From Puffinus mauretanicus (lineage: Eukaryota > Chordata > Aves > Procellariiformes > Procellariidae), in NCBI GenBank assembly GCA_023333565.1, contig JAJKFH010002273.1, forward strand, positions 1,612,001 to 1,676,000: a stretch of 64,000 nt of DNA, in the 5' to 3' direction. Shown one piece after another: positions 52,733 through 64,000 of this stretch; position 1 is the first letter of the stretch, and the number at the start of each line of letters is the position of its first letter. The position numbers and the translations under genes are program-made. The notes beneath the pieces are model-generated. The model made no database searches. It saw only the letters and a program-made list of their open reading frames with translations, and had not been told where the DNA came from.

Positions 52733-55700
52733 GATTGCATCACTGATATTTTACATATTATATGTTCTCCATATATATGTGTATTGTTTGGTCAGAGTTA
52801 GATCTTGTAAGCAGGCTAAGGTCTCTCTGACTTCCTTAATCTGAACATGAACTGCGTACTCGCATCCAGGAGCCGTTGCCTGTCTTCAAGTGCGTCCTAT
52901 GGATTCTTTGAGAAATGCTTTCTCTTCTAGCACAGTAACAAAGAGAGGGGGAAAAGTTCTTGAAGATATATTTACCATGCCAGTGGAGGCATAGTTATAA
53001 CCAATGAATCTTTTATAATTAAAACAGTAACTGTGTGACTCAGATTTTGTGCTAGGCAGGTGGAATGCTTTGTAGTGGGTAATTAAATTACAATTCCTCT
53101 GCTCTTAGATCTTGACCATTTTCCAAGGAGTTTTCCCACCATACACATTACCTGTGATAAGACCAGCCTTGTCTTTGTTTGGCTTATGCATTCCTTTTTA
53201 CATGGGTAACAACCAAAATTACTGGAACTACATGTCTGTCCTCTCTGAGGACAGATGTTCAGTGTTAAGCATCTGCCTCCACCTTAAAAAAACAGGATTG
53301 AACTATTGCTTCTTTCAGTTAACATTTCTTATTGGAGAAGTAAAGTAGGGCAGTGGGATAGACTCCGACTTTCTGAATGTTCTAAATATTTCTGAGAATT
53401 AAAAGTGAATCTTTGAGCTCCTTGCCACCAGAAGAGCTGTTTAACGTTATTGCTACAGCTTACTTTAATCAGTGAACCAACAATGAGGAAGAGAGTAATC
53501 CTAGGAATCTGTGTTTTTAAAGTATATTTAATTTCTAATAGAGTGGTATTATTTTACATATACTTGTTGAACTTAGCCAGATGCATGCCATTTAATAGCT
53601 AATGCATAATTCTGCATAAATACAAAGTTGACTTTGTTCCTAATGCATTTAGCTATTCTATCAAATTCTAGATATCTTTAACCTGTCAGGTCCTATGAAA
53701 ATACATTGTGTTACAATGGTAATATTTTAATTCCAAAATCTGTTTTTTATTTTTGGTCTTTTTTTTTCCCCCTGCAAGACTTCCTCTCAGTAGAAGCTAA
53801 CCAAGTTGGTTTCAGGGTTTGCGAAGGACTCTAAAGTTCATGTGTTTTCATTTAAGAATGCCTCATTTATATCTGTTGGCATCAAACATTTCTGGAATGT
53901 AAATTCAGAGAATTAAACCAGATACATTTAAAATTAAAGCATTTAAGAATTAAGATTTGATTACTTAAAATGTTAGATCACGTTACTAGGAAGTAGAGAC
54001 GCTGCAATAGGGGAGTGAGGAGGATGAGCAACCATGACTTCCAATTTTAAATGGTATATCGGTGAGAAAACAGCACTACCTGTCGTCAGTTCTGACAAGA
54101 AAGCAAAAGCAAAGATGCAGAAGGGCTTTGACAAGAAAGCCATTAGGTCTGAGCTTTTCACCTGTTAAGGACAGCTGTCCCACGTAGGGTTTTGGTTTAA
54201 GTCCATTTCTACTAGTCTGTAAAATTGCAGCAGAAAGTAAAAACTGACATTAACAGCAGCTAGTTTTACGTGCTATATGGGAAAAAGTGTCACGTATTGG
54301 AAAGCTGAATTAACTTCTTAATGTACTTCTCTTGTGTTTATATTGAGTTTTTAAGTGGCATTTTACAAACCCCATCACCATACCGCTGCTGCCAAAGTGA
54401 CTAATAGACAGATCTATTGACACCATCTGTCTAAGGAATCCACAGCCGCTCTTTCAAAGTCTGGTTTAGTTTTCAATAGAAAAGCATTCTTTATAGGAGG
54501 AATTATTTCTGTGTTCCTCTTTTCTTTCTCTTCTGCTCGCTCTCCCCTCCCAAGGATCCTCAGTGGTGATTCATACTGGAATTTCCCACAACTTCCCCCT
54601 GCCCCCAACTTCCTTTTGCACATCCAGTAAATTTCTCTGTTGATTCTCCAGTATTATATGGTATGTTGGCACGTTTTATCACAGTATAGAAGCTGTGGGG
54701 CAATCTGGACAGAAATAAAACATCGGCAGCTCATTTTGCAGATAATTCTCTTAAATTGTTTTGTTCTTTTGGAAACTATTTGATGTACATAGATAATGCT
54801 TTTAGAAATGAACTGATGGTGAATTAACCAGATTTAATAGTGTCTCTTCTGAAATACTGTTCGGTGATAGAAATACCTATTTCTGCAAGATGGAGTCAAA
54901 TGGTACTTAATACTTAGAATATACATTTCTTTAAAAATTATTCTAGTTGAGTAGCATGAGGGTGTTTGGGAGGAGGAAAGCACGCACAGGTTGATATGCA
55001 GTGTTCCAGTAGTAACTAACGCTGCACAGTCTTGCCACTTGTGGTTGGCAGAAGCAGCGTGATGCTCTAGGCAAATTATGTTGCTAATGCTGATGGTTTA
55101 GAGGGACAATTATATACATTTATATTAAAATGCAGACTTCTGTAAAGAAGACTTCTGAAGCATGGTGGAGCTTTAGCTTGTGGCCCACTGAGCCATTCAC
55201 CAGTATCTATGAAGTGAAAATAGTTAAGGTCGGTCTCCAGAGCAATAGTGATTGCTCGTGCTTGCTGAAAGTCCTAGCAAGGCAAAGCAAAAGCTGTAGT
55301 TTGCAAATGAGGACCTAGTCAAGAGAGGAAAATAGCTTTATCATGAGTTGATCTGAGGAGTTTCGTGTTTTTTTTTTTTAAAAAAAAAAGCTAGGTGAAG
55401 ATCCAAGTTGAGCCAACTGTGAGCAATGGCAGTGAGTCGATGGTGCCATTGCGAGTGCTAGAGATTCTGGGAAAGAGAGCTAACTTCTCTCAGGTAGTGA
55501 CTTAAGGTTAGTTCTTCATAATGAACAAGTTTCTTCTGTTCGGCTGATGTGTGTTTCTTACTTTTGTAATGTTTAACTTGGGTTAATATTAAACAATCTG
55601 AGTCTTTAAGTTATAAAGGCAATACTAATGTTTGTAGGTACTTTCTCAATTGAACTGAGCCACCTGAGCCATGTAATTTAATGGTATTTAGAAATCTTAA

Positions 55701-55902
55701 GTTCATCTGCTTACACGTTCTGCAAGACTATACTTTTATGTTAACAAAAAAAATCGAAGTATAACAAGAATTTAGTAGTGCTGTACTAAACTCTGCTCGA
55801 CAAGTATGTTCTAACCATATGAATGTCATTTGCAGTAAATTGTTTGAAAATACCTCCCATTTGTGTCCATTGAGTTCCTTCAGGGATCACAGAGAAAGAA
55901 CC

Positions 55903-55925
55903 AACCTAGAAATCCTTTCTAGGTT
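55903..55925. repeat. 10-bp hairpin with 3-nt loop
   Basis: AACCTAGAAA (55903-55912), loop TCC, then TTTCTAGGTT (55916-55925), a perfect complement. It is a minor inverted repeat in intron DNA. Confidence 0.75.
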
Positions 55926-57245
55926 TCCTGCACTGGTTTTCCTCATGATGATGCTGTAATATCCCAAGATTCCTGTTCTCCTGGAGGATTGGGTGACCTG
56001 CTATTTCTGTAGGAGTTCATGGGATTTCTTCTTTTCTTGCTAGATTTGAAGGGTGGAGGAAAGTAACTGAACTCTGCTAAATTTACTCGTTTATGGCACT
56101 AAAATTAGCTATTGGTCATGATGATGGGAGCAATACGAAGACATAATAGATGTCTTCATAATTTAATCTTTCAGCTTTTCCGCTTGTTTGTATAAACAGA
56201 CAATTTATTTCAGACATTTGTTATGAAAAATGTATGGGTCACACCTCTCTGCACTGCTTTTGGTTCTGCAGCCTGGGCAGGTCCTGTAACAGTTATCTTG
56301 GGAGCATTTTGGGGGAGAAGAGAATAATAGGGTTTTTTTTAAAACAAGATTTGGTATAATGAGTAAAAATCTGTTTCTCAGATAACTTACAAATCTGTAG
56401 CATAAAGGAGCTGATGTGTTGCGGGGAAAAAAAAATCTGGTTTTAGTTTATAGAAGGATGTTGTTTTTATTGTTAGTCTCACATCCAGTTGTTTAGAAGT
56501 AGTTACAAGAATATTCCAACTTTTTAAAAATGGCTTTGTGGTATTCAGTCATCACTTTTACTGAGACCTTATCACAATCAAAAGTGATCCAACAGTGGCT
56601 GCATCAAAGATAGTGAAAAGCCTATAACCTCAAACTCTTACTAAAAAGGAAAGGAATGTTTGACAATTTAATAAATTAAATTAAATGTGTAATAATAAGT
56701 AACATTATCTTCAACATCACACCACGTTACTTTGGATGACTTTGAACTGTGTTTAAAATATAACTTAGACTTCTGTCAGTATTATATAGATTTTTATAAA
56801 GTATGCAGAGTAATTTGTCAAGTTCAACCACATTTTCTTTCATACTTTTTATCTTCATTTATTTCTCCTTCATGAAGTGGTGTCTTCAGTATACCTTCAT
56901 ATGCAAGATAGAAAAATCTGTTGTCTGCATGCAGCAATTTCTTAACCTTAAAAATAGAAAGGGAGGAGGTACAAACAACATATTAGGGTTTTTTTTAAAG
57001 GATTCCCTGATGTGAATGTGTAGCTGTTCTTTTTTAGCTGTGTGAAGAAATCTTTCATCTTGAGAATAGTACCTTGCCTTGTAAAATTATAATGCCATCC
57101 TATTGTATTTTGATTGAAAGCTCAACTTAAAAACATATTTACTTGGAGGAAATGGGCAAAGCAGCTCTACTGTTTTAACTAAGTTATGTTTTATCTTCGT
57201 AGTTTTTAACTTTAATGATTTATAGAACTGTTAACAATCTATATT

Positions 57246-57273
57246 AATCCATACAACTTAAGTTGTATGGATT
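57246..57273. repeat. Perfect 28-bp palindrome, no spacer
   Basis: AATCCATACAACTT (57246-57259) is followed directly by its exact reverse complement (57260-57273). The next base pair outward does not match. It is far longer than chance palindromes in a window of this size and could extrude as a cruciform, or mark a template-switch event. Confidence 0.9.
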
Positions 57274-58700
57274 CAAAGTAGTTTCTAGCAGTGTACTGTC
57301 TTTTCTACATTGGAAGCAATGCACTATTTACCACTACAATTTTGTTTACCCTTGCAGATTTTTTTCACCAGTAGCTATTAATAGAGTTCTGTCTCAGTGC
57401 AGAGCCAGCGTTTTGCAGAGTGAGTGATAGGTATTCATAAGGAAGGAAGTTGTCTTAATGGAAAAAAAAAAAAAGAGATGATTGTACATTAGTGAAGGAG
57501 AGCAGGTAAATTGTTGCATGGGGAGGGGACTACAATGAGCAACACTAATAAGCATGCAAGGCTTCAGGCACTTGTATTCGCAGCAGTGTTTTGTGGAGAT
57601 GGCTTCTTCAGCATTATTTGTCTTTTTACTTCCCGTCCCCTGCTAATTCATTCTTGTCATAGTGAGAGCTTTTAACATAAAAGTAATGATTTTTAGTAAT
57701 TCATTCTGGGCTTTATGACAGCATTAGCAGGAAAATGGGGATTTTTCCTCCTGAAATATACCAGGAAAGGCTTTCATCAAGATCAGGGATGATCTTTACA
57801 ATGGCTTGATTCTGCATGTTTATATGAGTATTCCTTTTGCAATTAATCATTGAGGATATTTACTTAAACTAGGATGAAAGATATTTTTGGGATCTGGTGT
57901 TTTATTTCAGAACAGTGGTTAAGTTTGTGTTTTGTTTTAGAGTTATATTTATGGCGATATATGAGAGGGACTATAGTCTGTGTTGGCCCATCAAACTCTG
58001 ACTTCTCATGGAAGAAAATAATCTAGTTAAGGAGTGTAACTAAGGCTGAAGAACTGTGATTCTGTAATTCTGTATTTTTTTTTTGTTAAAGGTGGAATTT
58101 CAAAGAATTATAAGCTGGTATTTTATCAAGGTCAAGGAAAGAGAGATCTCTTGTATGTAGTAAATGAGGAATAGAAAATTATACTTCATATCTCAGTTTC
58201 CTTTAGCCAGTCTTGCTTGAAGATGGGTACTATTAGGCTGTAAGAAGGATGGGATGAGATACTTGAGACACATTATTTACTTAAATACGCATGCAGCATA
58301 TGCAATGTACAGCTTCCTGTTTAATCGTTTGCTTTATTGCTTCTAGTCATCATCGCATAATATTACTTTCTCAGAGCTCAATCAGTGAAATCTGTATGAA
58401 TGTTGGTAAATGCTTGCTGAGGTAACCCATTTGATTTGGAGTACATGTAGGCATACTCTAATAGAGGAAGACTTCTACGGTTAAGTGATCTACAGTAAAA
58501 ACCAAACAAAAGCTCTCCACACTTTTTTCTCAGCAGTACATTAAGTTTTCCAGTTTTCAAATCAGCTTTAAGGAAATAGGCACTGGAATCCCATTGAAAT
58601 GCACTGGGACTTAGTATTTCGCAGACCTTTTTATTGCCTAAATTCGTAAATTGATGATTTCAGAATAGGTCTGTGAGCACCTTTATTTTTATTTCTTTAG

Positions 58701-58760
58701 AAAATAGTACTTTTAATGTGATTACAAAGGCCCAGACAATGATGACAATTACTTTAGTTG
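58701..58760 (+). other. Candidate cassette exon in the ROBO1 intron (speculative)
   Basis: A pyrimidine-rich tract ending in AG at 58700 is followed by 60 nt and then TTG|GTAAGA at 58760/58761. The length is a multiple of three. Joined after the phase-1 donor of the ROBO1 first exon it stays open, adding 20 residues with an N-S-T glycosylation sequon, and it would leave phase 1 for the shared next exon. No ROBO1 isoform I know contains this peptide. Fortuitous splice-like pairs are common in long introns, so this is a weak call. Confidence 0.15.
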
Positions 58761-60490
58761 GTAAGAACAGACATGTTGAGGGTCTATTGCATTTTTAATA
58801 TGAAGTGCATTTCAAGACCTTTAGAGAAGGCTGTGTACTACATGAAACACTTTCTGCAGTGTGTTTAAAGTGTATAGAATGACAGGTTGAGTGTGTATTA
58901 TTTAGTATATTCAGCTTATGTCATTAGAAGAAAAGACTGTTAAATAAATGCTGTGTGGCTTTTTTCTAGTTTCAGAGTGTTCTAGTCTTGCATGTGACAA
59001 AAGTCATTTTTTAACATTTTTTTTAATTACTTTTTTTTGTACCTGATTGAAATCCAGTCTTCTCTCTGATATGTTTTTCAGAGTAACTCTTGTTTGATTC
59101 AACATTTTATCCTATGCTATCAATTTATCTCCAAGTAAGATGTTCTTCCGTTTATGGGTTTTTAGTAGCTAAGCATTTGTACAAAAGTTGGTCTCTGTTC
59201 ATGTCAATAATACAAGGTCAAAGCATCAGTAGCTGGGCTTTAACCCAATCCCCTGTGCCTTTCTTCATCAGTTAACAGATGACTTTCTGGAGAATTACAA
59301 GTACAAACATTGAACTTTCTTGTCTCATTGATAATGCTGCATGGTCAATTACGAACTAATACAGCAATTAGATGAAAAATGGTCCTCTTTAAACATGGGA
59401 AAGGCAGAGGTTTTATTTTCATTTTTAAAGCTATATATCCTGACTTAAATATAAAAAGTTTTCAGTTTTGGCTCAGACTGTTCTCTCTTTTTAAATAGAA
59501 ATCTGTCTTGACTAGACTTCTATAACATCGTTGCCAATTCATCAGCTTTTCTTTTTTAATCAAAAACCATCTTATTCTTGTTTTTTAAAAATGGTATGAT
59601 ATCTTGCTATTTTGGGAAAGCCTGTTTAATATGCCAAATATCTTTGCACAGGAAAGAAAGCTACCTAACAAAGCAGTTGTGAAATCGTAATCTTGAGTTG
59701 TAAGAACAGCTGTTTGATTGCACAGATTACAACTATATTGTTTGATTTTTTTTTTTTAAACTGATAATTAAATACCAATATTAAAAGAAAAAAAACCACA
59801 ACACCCAACATGTTTATTGTTACACGAAGCTTAACGGCTTACCTGTGTTGTCAGCTCAAATCGCTGGCACTTGCAATTTCTGGATATTCTGAAAAGTGCT
59901 TCTTGATCCTTTTAGTGTCATTGCAGTGACTAAATGGCACTAAAACCAGCATGGAACTGCCATTTGAGATAAGATAAAAAAACAAGTTTTGATAATTTTG
60001 ATTAGATACAGCACCTACTGTACTGTTTTCAGGTTTCTGGTTTAGTTCTCCATTATTTATATTAATATTTAAATAGTGCTACGCAGATGTTAGTAGGTGG
60101 GTGCTAGCAGTTTCCATGAATGGGTGGATAAATATCTGCCTCTCTTATAGAGTTGAAATAAGCACCCAGATTAAAGTTAGGATCCAAAAGGTACTTACGT
60201 GCCTGAAGTGGAACCATGTCTGAAACTGCCATTCTGAAACCTCCATGATCTATTTCCTAATCACAGGGAAGCCTAAATGCTGCCAGACAAATTCCGCCCC
60301 CTTTCTGTGCTCTTTTTCCTGCCTACTGCTCTTCCTATGGCCTTTAGGGCATTCAGTCCATTAACGTGTTATGTAACTGTCTATCTCAGACCTACCAGAT
60401 TGGGTTTCATAAACAAGTCACAATCGCTTTCTTCTAAAACTGCTTTATGTAAAATTGATCCATAGGCCATGGAGTGGAGACCTGGTCCCA

Positions 60491-60526
60491 GGACTTCTCT
60501 ATTTGCTGGGACTTCTCTAATTGCTG
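60491..60526. repeat. 18-bp tandem duplication
   Basis: GGACTTCTCTATTTGCTG at 60491-60508 is followed head to tail by GGACTTCTCTAATTGCTG at 60509-60526, one mismatch. It lies in a stretch with overlapping ORFs on both strands (60381-60704 minus, 60469-60738 plus) that match nothing I recognise. Confidence 0.75.
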
Positions 60527-63500
60527 ATACAAATGGCCCCCTCATAACCGTCCTCAGATTCTTCTCAGAAAAAAATATTCTTGTGTGTTTTGAAAGAAAG
60601 GGCATAAACACCCTGAAGACATCTGCCTTGAGCACATATCTGTGGACTGCTCGTTCCAGGTGGAAGGAGGTGACTAATTTACCATTACTAAAGTGGCAAG
60701 TCATGAAGAAACAAGAGATTTGGCTTTGGCTTGGGTAGGCAGTTTCACACCAAGTAGGCTAATTCTACATCATTTTCTGCTTAGAATGTTAAAAAAAAAT
60801 ATTTTATATTGAGTCATTTTGTCTTTCGTTTGCACTCTGTAGGGGTTATATGTACCTAATAGAAAATCTTAATTGATTGGTTTTTTTTAACTGCAAAGCC
60901 CAAGCACTTGGTGTTTACAGAGAGTGGTTTCACTTAGGAGTATATCCAGAGGGGACCTTGACTGGCATCTCACCACATCACTCTTAAGCTGAAAGAAGAA
61001 CATCTGGTTGAGTGGCACACAATCTTTGCTGAGAGCTTTGGGCTCTCCATAAAGCCCATTTAATCTTCCCTGCTGATAAAACACGGGATTTGGGCTGAAA
61101 TGTTTTAGAGACCTTTTTCTTCCCTTCTATATACCAGTTTCTTCTTAATTTATTTTTCATTAGACTGTAATTTTCAAAGTTGATCAGTTAACTCATTTGC
61201 TCTTTTGATGGCAGTGTTTCTCGATGGTGATGTGCTGTGTTGAAAGATTTAAGCAGTTGATGCAAATAAAGACTTCATAGTCTTTCTCCAGTGTTTCCTT
61301 CCTAACAGTCTTGAAAGTTATCTGCTTAGCACTGACCTTATGAAGAATCAAATAGTGTTGAATATGTCCTATGTAGCTTGACTATTTATGGTTCACTTCT
61401 GTGTATAAAGTCCGGTAGCTATTCTAGCATGGTATTCCTAATGCAGATATGCCATGTTATAAATACTTGGAGCAATCACAAAATTATAGAACAAAGTAAG
61501 AGTAGAATTCCTAAGTAACGCTTAGAGGACTGACAATTTGCGGTACAATCTCAAGAAAAGACCCATTCATTTTTAATAGACCCTTTTTTAGCACTACTTA
61601 GCTTTTGCTTTTAATCAAAACACTAAGGGAGAATTTCCTGTTTATATAAAGTAAAAATGTTAAATAAGGACAGATTAATTGTCATTAAAAATTCCTTTAA
61701 ACTGATACATGTGCCATAATGCCTACTAATTAGTTGTATAATGCTATATTGCAGAATAAAAAGATTGAGATTAGGGCTTAACCTGTAGAGAAGGGACAAC
61801 TGATACCCGTTAATCAATTTAAACCCCTAACCATGCATTTAATTCTCAGCCTTTGCAGAGGGTACCGGTGAGCAGCTGTGAGCCTCAAGGCCTAGTGGTT
61901 CTGTCTAATTAGTCCCACTGAAGGCTTTCAGCCTGTTCAGGAAGCCTTAATTTAGGTTGAGGGGTTTTGTTTCAAATAGCTGTTTACATAAAGTGGAAAA
62001 GTCTGTATATTGGTTGCCTTTTAGCATTTAGAAACTATGCTTATATTCATGATACAAAAAGGCAGTTTAGCCTTGAAAACCCTATTGCAAAAAAGCCTGC
62101 TTAAAACCTGGATAGTCCTTTGCAAGGATGAAAATGAACAAAACCTCTAGTTCCTTGTATCCACCTCTCAAGTCATGGCTGATAGCCTCCCTGTGCTGTA
62201 ACAGAAATGGATGTAGCTATTTGAACAGCATAAGTTTCTAGTGAGATTAATGTTATGTGTTGGCAGTAAAGGTCCCAGCCTACTTTTATCTCTCTGGAGG
62301 GATTGAGCAGGTTCTGCATGGAGTAGCCATGAGAGGAGGGAGGAAGGGAGGCAGGCAGGGGGTGGAGGTGGTAATTAAAACCAGTCCACTTCGTAATAAA
62401 TTAGAGGGGAATATGCAAATTTAGTGAACAGGTAGCTTCCATGCATAATAGGAAGTAGTACCATAATCCTGAGTAGTAGAAGATGAGATACTTGTGCTTG
62501 ATACTAAATTTGTTTCTTTCTATGAATATGAGTAGCTTTTTTCCTCAGCATTTCTACATCCTTGTAAAATGTAGTTTAATTTGTTGGAAGGAAGACTCTA
62601 ATAATATAACCATACCTTAGAGTCTTACAGACTGGAGAAAAATAGCTTTCCTTTGCTGAAGGAGCATACTTTGTTGAATTCTTTTAATCTAGCTGCCCAT
62701 TTTTTATAGGCTGTTGCTGTTGTTTTTCCACTTGCCTCTCTGTACAGGACTATCTTAACTTGTGAAACAAGCCTTGTGCAGAGAAGTAATCTTATTAGAT
62801 CTACTGATAAATTTGCAAAAAAGATAGATAATATTTTCGGGCACACAGACTCCTCTAAGGCTTATTAATTAACTAAAACCTATTTTTCTTTGCTGTTTGA
62901 ACCCCCTCCCCTGTCACATAGTGATTGCTGCTAGAAATAATACTAATAATGATGATTCCTTTCCCTTGTTTTCAAACAGCTATTCTCTTTAATAATTTTG
63001 AGGCTTCATCATCATTTGCATTTATATGTGTAAACCATACAAACCTCTGCCTGCTTGCCTGTGGTGGTGGTGTACTATGCATTATAATCTTCTCAAATCA
63101 TAGAGCTCTGTTCATCTAATTTTCACTTACTGGTTTTTTTATATTTCTTGTGCAGCTCTGCAGAACTCTTCTGAGATCTGTTTCTCTTCCTTGCTTGCCG
63201 CTTATATTCATCTCCGCTAATTTTGACTCAGCCTCATGGTTATGTAGCAGTGCGTCTTTCTCTTACCTCTCCTCTGTCATTCCTTTTTCCATTTTTGACC
63301 TCTGAATATTGATCTCTTGTTTCTCTATCAGCACTCTAATCCCTTCACCAGAACCCCTTATAATAGTAATTCAAAAACTAGTTGTTAAACTAGCTATTAA
63401 AAATAATTACAAATTAATGAAAATAATTAAAAAATATCCACAATGAAAAAAAATCAGGAGTGTGGTTTTTTTTGATCAAATAGTTATATTTTTCTAACTT

Positions 63501-64000
63501 TTTCTCATACTGTTAATGATGTTCTTCACTCCTTAAATCTCATCCTCAACAACCGTAAGCTACTGCCCTTCTTGAACCTTTTTTTCATTCTATTATAAGC
63601 TTCAGTAGGCAGAGTCAACAGCGTTTTTGTTTATCTGTAAAATTCTTACATTTAGCATCCTATGTAAGGTATAAACATTGTCTTCCTTAATGTTCTGGAT
63701 ATGTAGAATTTGCTTTTAAGGTTGAAAATTGACTGAGGTGGGCTGCATTCCTCTAGGGATTTGTTACTAATCCTTTAAAAGGCCATTTCAAATATTTTGT
63801 TTTCTGAAAGTGTAAATGACTCCAGACAATTATCCTTAAAATTGTGGTTCTGTACTTTTTCTTGAAGAAGTTAATAACTCGCCTAAAACCTGTGCTATTT
63901 AAATATCTTCCTTGAGTGTGCCTATCATATAGGACATCTCAAAAGCTTTGTTTTAAGTGTTTAAATGCATTTCAGGCTGCTGAACACTTAGGCTATTAGC

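Larger units (their letters stand above)
30799..64000 (+). other. ROBO1: First intron of the ROBO1 short isoform (continues past the window)
   Basis: After the splice donor the + strand shows no exon of the ROBO1 Ig or FN3 domains. I looked for the conserved shared Ig1 exon (the RIVEHPSD... start and the MLLPSGSLFFLR segment) in the translated ORFs and did not find it. The first kilobase is CpG island; the rest is AT-rich with simple repeats, poly-A and poly-T runs, and a few CpG-retaining patches listed separately. Most ORFs over 60 codons are isolated, hydrophobic or low-complexity, and look like chance. Large 5' introns rich in regulatory elements are known for ROBO genes. Confidence 0.8.

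Noticed and set aside
58055..58085. GATTCTGTAATTCTGTA, possible CR1 3' tail
   Set aside because: Only two poor copies of the 8-bp tail motif are present and no CR1 3' UTR is recognisable upstream.
58732..58760. DNDDN reading in another frame, like part of the long ROBO1 isoform N-terminus
   Set aside because: Only five residues match, the following residues do not, and the frame is stopped just upstream and at the donor. Exons of the long isoform should lie upstream of this promoter.
60381..60738. Overlapping ORFs of 107 codons (minus) and 89 codons (plus)
   Set aside because: Neither resembles a known protein and no splice or promoter context supports them; a short tandem duplication lies within. 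An old unrecognised repeat is possible.
32000..64000. Shared ROBO1 Ig1 exon
   Set aside because: I looked for its conserved peptide segments in the translated frames and saw none, so it is taken to lie beyond the window. A TBLASTN with ROBO1 would settle this.
1..64000. CRISPR arrays, prokaryotic operons, phage or retroviral genes, tRNA or rRNA genes
   Set aside because: None was seen. The sequence has vertebrate intron composition, and the repeats are simple or transposon-derived.

Overview
This window reads as vertebrate nuclear DNA, most likely from a bird; a crocodilian or turtle is the main alternative. It is AT-rich and CpG-poor, has no long conserved open reading frames, and contains one sharp CpG island near the middle. 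I see no young SINEs or LINEs and no clear CR1 copy. T/G-rich and A/C-rich simple runs of the kind common in bird introns recur. One old palindromic DNA-transposon relic (21268-21558) resembles families I recall from turtle and archosaur genomes. The species call is inference; the vertebrate call is secure.

The only gene part I can identify is a first coding exon on the + strand inside the CpG island. The ATG at 30744 opens MIAEFAHFYLFGFVCLTS and is followed at 30799 by a CAG|GTAACC splice donor. This matches the short signal-peptide exon of ROBO1 isoform b (the DUTT1 form), with 15 of 19 residues identical to the human start as I recall it. The window therefore holds the internal alternative promoter of ROBO1, the Slit receptor for axon guidance. 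The longer ROBO1 isoform starts far upstream from its own promoter, so bases 1 to about 29160 are probably an intron of that isoform, and 30799-64000 is intron for both forms. I found no ROBO1 Ig1 exon in the window, so the next shared exon should lie beyond base 64000.

Layout: 1-29160, AT-rich non-coding DNA with simple repeats, the DNA-transposon relic and a few CpG-retaining patches; about 29180-31760, CpG island with GC boxes, a TATA-less promoter, a 5' leader with several upstream ATGs, and the coding start; 30799-64000, intron with homopolymer runs, short tandem duplications, two striking perfect inverted repeats (52693-52732 and 57246-57273), patches that look like conserved regulatory DNA, and one 60-nt segment that could be a phase-compatible cassette exon.

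I found no evidence of an undescribed multi-gene system. The most useful leads are the ROBO1 alternative promoter itself, an upstream ORF whose stop overlaps the ROBO1 start codon as ATGA, and the two long perfect palindromes.
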